9,371 nt of DNA. It comes from Lachnospiraceae bacterium. Lineage in GTDB: Bacteria; Bacillota; Clostridia; Lachnospirales; Lachnospiraceae. The stretch lies in contig DNJM01000228.1 of NCBI GenBank assembly GCA_003489085.1, positions 1-9,371 on the forward strand. Direction: 5' to 3'. Of this stretch, positions 5,820-9,371 are shown piece by piece. Position 1 is the first letter of the stretch, and the number at the start of each line of letters is the position of its first letter. The notes under the pieces were generated by a model. It had not been told where the DNA came from. It saw nothing but the letters and a program-made list of their open reading frames with translations, and ran no database searches. The translations under genes and the position numbers were made by a program.

Positions 5820-6569
5820 TTAACCGAACCTCCCTGTGATATAATCTTCTGTTCTCTTATCTGCCGGAATCGAGAACAATTTTTCCGTATCGTTGTATTC
5901 CACTACTTCTCCCAGCAGAAAGAATGCGGTACGATCCGATACCCGGACTGCCTGCTGCATATTGTGTGTCACCATAACAATGGTATAGTCCTTTTTCAGT
6001 TCCATAGCCAGATCTTCTATTTTCGAAGTAGAGATCGGATCCAGTGCGGAGGTTGGCTCATCCATCAGAAGAACCTCCGGTTCCACAGCCAGCGCCCTTG
6101 CGATACAGAGCCTCTGCTGCTGTCCACCGGACATCCCCAGCGCACTTTTCTTCAGGCGATCCTTACATTCCTCCCAGATCGCCGCATTCCTAAGAGACCT
6201 TTCCACAATCTCATCCAGCCTTGCCCTGGAATGAATCCCATGGGTTCTTGGGCCAAAGGCAACATTGTCATAAATGCTCATGGGAAATGGATTCGGTTTT
6301 TGAAACACCATTCCTACCCGTTTCCGAAGCAGATTGACATCCATCCCTTTGAAAATATCTTCTCCGTCAAGCCGGATCTCTCCTTCCATCCGGCAGCCTT
6401 CCACCAGATCATTCATCCGATTAATGGATTTCAGCAGAGTGGATTTTCCACAGCCGCTGGGCCCAATAAACGCTGTGATCTTATTTGCCTCGATTTCCAG
6501 ATTTACATTTTTCAGGGCTTTAAAATCACTGTAGTATAAGTCCAGATTTTTAATGCTTATCTTTTCCAT
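5820..6569 (-). CDS. pstB: phosphate ABC transporter ATP-binding protein
   Basis: The ATPase of the high-affinity phosphate importer; it works as a dimer on the cytosolic face of PstC-PstA. The 249-residue length is typical. All motifs are present: Walker A GPSGCGKST (36-44), Q-loop Gln90, signature LGMSGGQQQR (144-153, with Met where Leu is usual), Walker B VLLMDEP (166-172) with catalytic Glu171, D-loop SALD and H-loop His202. The N-terminal LYYSDFKALK and the RMNDLV stretch after Walker A are characteristic of PstB rather than other ABC ATPases. The ATG at 6569 has AGGAAGGT upstream and lies 19 bases after pstA. Confidence 0.98.
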   Translation of the reverse strand: MEKISIKNLDLYYSDFKALKNVNLEIEANKITAFIGPSGCGKSTLLKSINRMNDLVEGCRMEGEIRLDGEDIFKGMDVNLLRKRVGMVFQKPNPFPMSIYDNVAFGPRTHGIHSRARLDEIVERSLRNAAIWEECKDRLKKSALGMSGGQQQRLCIARALAVEPEVLLMDEPTSALDPISTSKIEDLAMELKKDYTIVMVTHNMQQAVRVSDRTAFFLLGEVVEYNDTEKLFSIPADKRTEDYITGRFG

Positions 6570-6588
6570 CTTCTTACCTTCCTATCGT

Positions 6589-7449
6589 TTATGCTTTTGT
6601 CAGTTTTCGTGCAATTACACTTGACAGAGTATTGATTCCCACTACCAGCACCAGCAGAACTACTGCCGTCGCATATGCCTGATCCATATACAGTCCTTCG
6701 CCTGCCAGATCATACATATGAACCGCCAGTGTCCTTCCGGAGCCCATCACACTGGAAGGTACCTTTGCCACCGTACCGGCCGTGTACATCAGCGCCGCTG
6801 TCTCTCCTACAATACGTCCAACTGCCAGAATGACACCTGCCAGAATTCCAGGCACCGCCGAAGGCAGTACAATCCGGAACACCGTCCGAAGTTTCCCGGC
6901 TCCCAGCCCGAAGCTTCCCTCCCGATACGAATCAGGAACCGATTTCAGCGCCTCTTCCGTTGTACGCATAATCAATGGCAGAATCATAATGGCAAGTGTA
7001 AACGCCCCAGCCAATAGGGAAAAACCCCAGTCCAGCGCATTTACAAAAAACAGAAGGCCGAATAATCCGTATACAATAGAAGGAATACCGGACAGTGTTT
7101 CCGTTGTCAGCCGTATGACGTCTATAAACCGATTCCCACGCTTTGCATATTCCACCAGGAAAATAGCCGCAAAGATTCCGAGGGGAACTGCTATGATCAG
7201 TGCCAGCAATGTCATAATCACCGTATTGATCAAGGCCGGCATCAGGGAGGCATTTTCCGAGGTGTACGTAAGAGAGAACAATGACGGTCTGATATAGGGA
7301 ATGCCTTTCAGCAAAATGTATGCGATCAGAAAGATCAGTACGGTAAATGTCAACACGGCTCCCAGCAATACCAGCAGCAATAAAACGAAAGAACCCGGAT
7401 GCCGCAGATAGGTCTTTAATTTTTGTCCAAAGGATGTCTGATTACTCAC
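6589..7449 (-). CDS. pstA: phosphate ABC transporter permease PstA, GTG start
   Basis: One of the two membrane permeases of the phosphate importer. The 286-residue protein has about six membrane segments and the MetI-type permease fold. The EAA loop that contacts PstB is visible at about 176-205 (REGSFGLGAGKLRTV followed by VLPSAVPGILAG). The block ETLSGIPSIVYGLFGLLFF (about 117-135) is typical of Pst permeases. The start codon is GTG at 7449, supported by a strong AGGAGG 7 bases upstream (7457-7462); the first residues are then M-S-N-Q. The gene overlaps the end of pstC by 8 bases, implying coupled translation. Confidence 0.96.
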   Translation of the reverse strand: MSNQTSFGQKLKTYLRHPGSFVLLLLVLLGAVLTFTVLIFLIAYILLKGIPYIRPSLFSLTYTSENASLMPALINTVIMTLLALIIAVPLGIFAAIFLVEYAKRGNRFIDVIRLTTETLSGIPSIVYGLFGLLFFVNALDWGFSLLAGAFTLAIMILPLIMRTTEEALKSVPDSYREGSFGLGAGKLRTVFRIVLPSAVPGILAGVILAVGRIVGETAALMYTAGTVAKVPSSVMGSGRTLAVHMYDLAGEGLYMDQAYATAVVLLVLVVGINTLSSVIARKLTKA

Positions 7450-8335
7450 GCTCTGTCCTCCTGTTCAGCAATGCTACGCTAAAATTAATAATCAGGATAA
7501 ATACAAACAGTACCACGCCTGTCGCTATCAACGCCTCTCTGTGAAGTTCGGCAGCATATCCCATCTCCATCACAATATTGGCGGTCAATGTGCGGACGCC
7601 CTTGAGCAGGCTCTGCGGCATTCTTGGCTGATTTCCGGCAATCATAATAACTGCCATCGTTTCTCCGATCGCACGGCCGACTCCCAGTACGATCCCGGCA
7701 ATCACACCTGATTTTGCTGCCGGCATGATTACCCGGAAAATACTCCGCTCGCGGGTTGCTCCCAGGGCCAGTGCCCCTTCATAATACTGTGCCGGTACGG
7801 AACGGATGGCAGACTCTGTGACTCCGATAATCGTCGGCAGAATCATCATCCCGAGGAGCAGCGATGCAGTCAGAATACTATTTCCATTTCCCGGAGAGCG
7901 GACCACACCCAGCTCCTTCAGCCATCTTCCCAGAGATCTGATCCAGGGAACAAGCACTACCAGTCCAAAAAAACCATACACTACGGATGGGATTCCGGCC
8001 AACAGCTCTGTTGCTGCCTTTAGTGGTCTATAAAGCTTCCTGGGACAATACATCGCCATAAAAACAGCAGTCAGAATTCCGATCGGTACTCCTACGATAA
8101 CGGCGCCGGCCGTCACATAGATGCTTCCTACAATCATTGGCAGAATACCATAGATATTGTTATTCGGCTTCCACTGCGTTCCGGTTAAAAATCTGATAAA
8201 TCCTATCTCTTTCATGGCAGGGATTCCATTTGCAAAAAGGAAGATACAAATGAGAGCTACCGCCAGCACCGAAGTGCAGGCGGCAATGAAGAATACTCCC
8301 TGCATGACTCTCTCTGTCCATGCTTTTGATTTCAT
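7442..8335 (-). CDS. pstC: phosphate ABC transporter permease PstC
   Basis: Partner permease to PstA. The 297-residue protein has about six membrane segments, starting near residue 12. The sequence WKPNNNIYGILPMIVGS (about 55-71), the block ELLAGIPSVVYGFFGLVVL (about 110-128) and the EAA loop EGALALGATRERSIF...MPAAKSGVIAG (about 186-214) identify it as PstC. The ATG at 8335 follows the pstS stop directly (TAAATG), with GGAG in the last pstS codons, so translation is probably coupled to pstS. Confidence 0.97.
   Translation of the reverse strand: MKSKAWTERVMQGVFFIAACTSVLAVALICIFLFANGIPAMKEIGFIRFLTGTQWKPNNNIYGILPMIVGSIYVTAGAVIVGVPIGILTAVFMAMYCPRKLYRPLKAATELLAGIPSVVYGFFGLVVLVPWIRSLGRWLKELGVVRSPGNGNSILTASLLLGMMILPTIIGVTESAIRSVPAQYYEGALALGATRERSIFRVIMPAAKSGVIAGIVLGVGRAIGETMAVIMIAGNQPRMPQSLLKGVRTLTANIVMEMGYAAELHREALIATGVVLFVFILIINFSVALLNRRTERE
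7457..7462 (-). promoter_or_regulatory. Shine-Dalgarno that fixes the pstA GTG start
   Basis: A full AGGAGG on the minus strand lies 7 bases from the GTG at 7449, inside the pstC coding sequence. No in-frame ATG is nearby with comparable spacing, so it decides the pstA start. Confidence 0.85.
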
Positions 8336-9268
8336 TTACTCCAATACCTCATCCCAGGTCATATATTCGCCCGTATAAATTGCCTTTATCTGTTCGCTGG
8401 TCAGTTCGTCTACCGTACTTTTCAGGTTTACGATCACTGCAATACCATCTGTCGCAATCACGGTCGGCTGAAGACCTTCTGCCAGCTCTGTATCCTTAAG
8501 CTCACGGGATGCCATACCAATATCGTAGCTTCCATCGATAGTAGAGGTCATACCCGTCGTAGAGTCTGTTGTCTGCAGTTCAATCTCTGCTTTCGGATTC
8601 AGCGCCTGATATGCTTCAATCAGCTTCTGCATCACCGGTGATACGGAAGAGGAACCTCCTACGACTGCCTTGCCGGATGGAGCGGTACCTTCAAATTCTT
8701 TCACATCATCCACCGGAATATAATGATTATCCTCTACAATTTTCTGGCCTTCGGTACTCATAATGAAGTTCATAAAATCCTTTGCCACCTCATTTTGCAT
8801 ATCTTCCTTCACCGCTATATTAAACGGTCTGGAGACCTTATACGTACCTGATTTTACATTTTCTGCAGTGGCTTCCGCGCCGTCGATCTTCAAAGCCTTC
8901 ACACTGTTATCCAAAGATCCCAGAGAAATGTAACCGATCGCATATTCATCACCGGCAACCGTAGTCAGCATAACTGCCGTATTATTGGTAATCTGTGCTT
9001 CCTCTGTTGTCATATCTACCTTCTCGTCTCCCTGCTTCTCTTCAATGCCGAACAGCTCAATAAAAGCGCCTCTTGTACCGGAGCCGTCCTCACGGGATAC
9101 AATCGTAATATCATTCGCAGCATCCCACTCGCTTCCCGTCTGTGTCTCTGTCTTTCCGGTATCTGTCTGGCTGCTGCCCTCTTCTGTCTCTGTATTCTGA
9201 CAGCCCATCACGGATGCTGCCAGCATTCCTGTTACTGCTAATACTGCTGCAAGCTTTTTCATTTTCAT
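8336..9268 (-). CDS. pstS: phosphate-binding lipoprotein PstS, apparent circular permutant
   Basis: Extracellular phosphate-binding lipoprotein that delivers phosphate to PstC-PstA. The ATG at 9268 (MKMKKLAAVLAV) is preferred over the upstream in-frame ATG at 9334 because it gives a normal lipoprotein signal peptide (1-22, lipobox VMGC, Cys23) and has AGGAGAG about 9 bases upstream. The mature protein begins with a Thr/Glu/Gln-rich linker (24-48). Ligand-binding motifs are present in reversed order: VSREDGSGTRGAF (57-69) comes first, whereas GSSSVSP (205-211), YDIGMASREL (248-257) and ATDGIAVIVN (272-281) come after residue 200. The protein then stops at TGEYMTWDEVLE, where a canonical PstS would continue into the REDGSGTR half. 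Length (310) is normal, so this is one complete set of parts in swapped order rather than a truncation. It heads the pst operon. Confidence 0.93.
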   Translation of the reverse strand: MKMKKLAAVLAVTGMLAASVMGCQNTETEEGSSQTDTGKTETQTGSEWDAANDITIVSREDGSGTRGAFIELFGIEEKQGDEKVDMTTEEAQITNNTAVMLTTVAGDEYAIGYISLGSLDNSVKALKIDGAEATAENVKSGTYKVSRPFNIAVKEDMQNEVAKDFMNFIMSTEGQKIVEDNHYIPVDDVKEFEGTAPSGKAVVGGSSSVSPVMQKLIEAYQALNPKAEIELQTTDSTTGMTSTIDGSYDIGMASRELKDTELAEGLQPTVIATDGIAVIVNLKSTVDELTSEQIKAIYTGEYMTWDEVLE

Positions 9269-9371
9269 ATCACACAACTCTCCTTTACTTTTCCAATCTT
9301 TCTTGCGCTTTATGTTCTTCACAGTGGCTATCATAAAATCCGAATGTAAAATCCATTACCGCGGTTCTGTA
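9269..9371 (-). promoter_or_regulatory. pstS upstream region with 8-base direct repeat
   Basis: No gene is visible here. The minus strand has two perfect copies of GGATTTTA (9347-9354 and 9334-9341), 13 bases apart. They overlap the near-miss hexamers TTTACA and TTTTAT, which loosely recall PhoP-type TTAACA repeats. The known Bacillus PHO box has an 11-base period, so the spacing does not fit. No convincing sigma-A -35/-10 pair is visible; TATGAT and CATAAA are possible -10 elements. A phosphate-responsive promoter is expected from the operon content, but the exact site is not established. Confidence 0.3.

Noticed and set aside
9269..9334. Upstream extension of pstS to an ATG at 9334
   Set aside because: It would put 22 charged residues before a clear lipoprotein signal peptide. 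The Shine-Dalgarno fits the ATG at 9268.
1..9371. Mobile element, CRISPR array, toxin-antitoxin or novel defence system
   Set aside because: I found no transposase, integrase, spaced direct-repeat array or unexplained gene cluster. All long coding regions belong to recognised families.

Overview
The window looks like a chromosomal segment of an anaerobic, low-to-moderate GC Firmicute, most likely a Lachnospiraceae-type Clostridium relative. This rests on the gene families present (DUF951, class B sortase, Csp-like S8 protease, LrgAB, pst operon), their Gram-positive Shine-Dalgarno sequences, and protein wording that resembles that family from memory; no search was run. Every gene I can support lies on the minus strand, so transcription runs from high to low coordinates. 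I see no mobile element, CRISPR array, tRNA or rRNA. No gene-free stretch exceeds about 110 bases.

In transcription order, the right part (about 9371 to 5139) is a complete phosphate-uptake operon: pstS (lipoprotein), pstC, pstA, pstB and phoU. Junctions are tight: pstS stop abuts the pstC ATG, pstC and pstA overlap by 8 bases (pstA starts with GTG behind a strong AGGAGG), and pstB and phoU are 3 bases apart. The most striking protein feature is in PstS. The segment with the GSGTR loop comes first and the segment with GSSSVSP and the DIGMASREL motif comes second, the reverse of the usual PstS order. The protein therefore looks circularly permuted.

Next (about 5117 to 3438) is lrgA-lrgB-coaD. 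A textbook sigma-A promoter (TTGACA, 17 bases, TATAAT) lies just past phoU, with a 15-base palindrome at the predicted transcription start. lrgA and lrgB overlap by 4 bases (ATGA). coaD follows with no visible terminator before it and a convincing intrinsic terminator after it. LrgA/LrgB are membrane proteins of the holin-like/pyruvate-transport family; CoaD makes dephospho-CoA.

Then comes a stand-alone cytosolic subtilisin-family protease with an intact Asp-His-Ser triad, resembling clostridial Csp germination proteases. After it is a promoter for a class B sortase that has an unusual, very acidic cytoplasmic tail. The sortase is followed by a small DUF951 protein and by rpsF (ribosomal protein S6), cut by the left edge. 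The rpsF leader has its own extended -10 promoter candidate and a fold that would pair the Shine-Dalgarno with the 5' end of the mRNA.

The window is mostly ordinary housekeeping and transport content. The points worth a second look are the permuted PstS, the rpsF leader structure, the lrgA promoter palindrome, the lrgAB-coaD linkage and the sortase tail.
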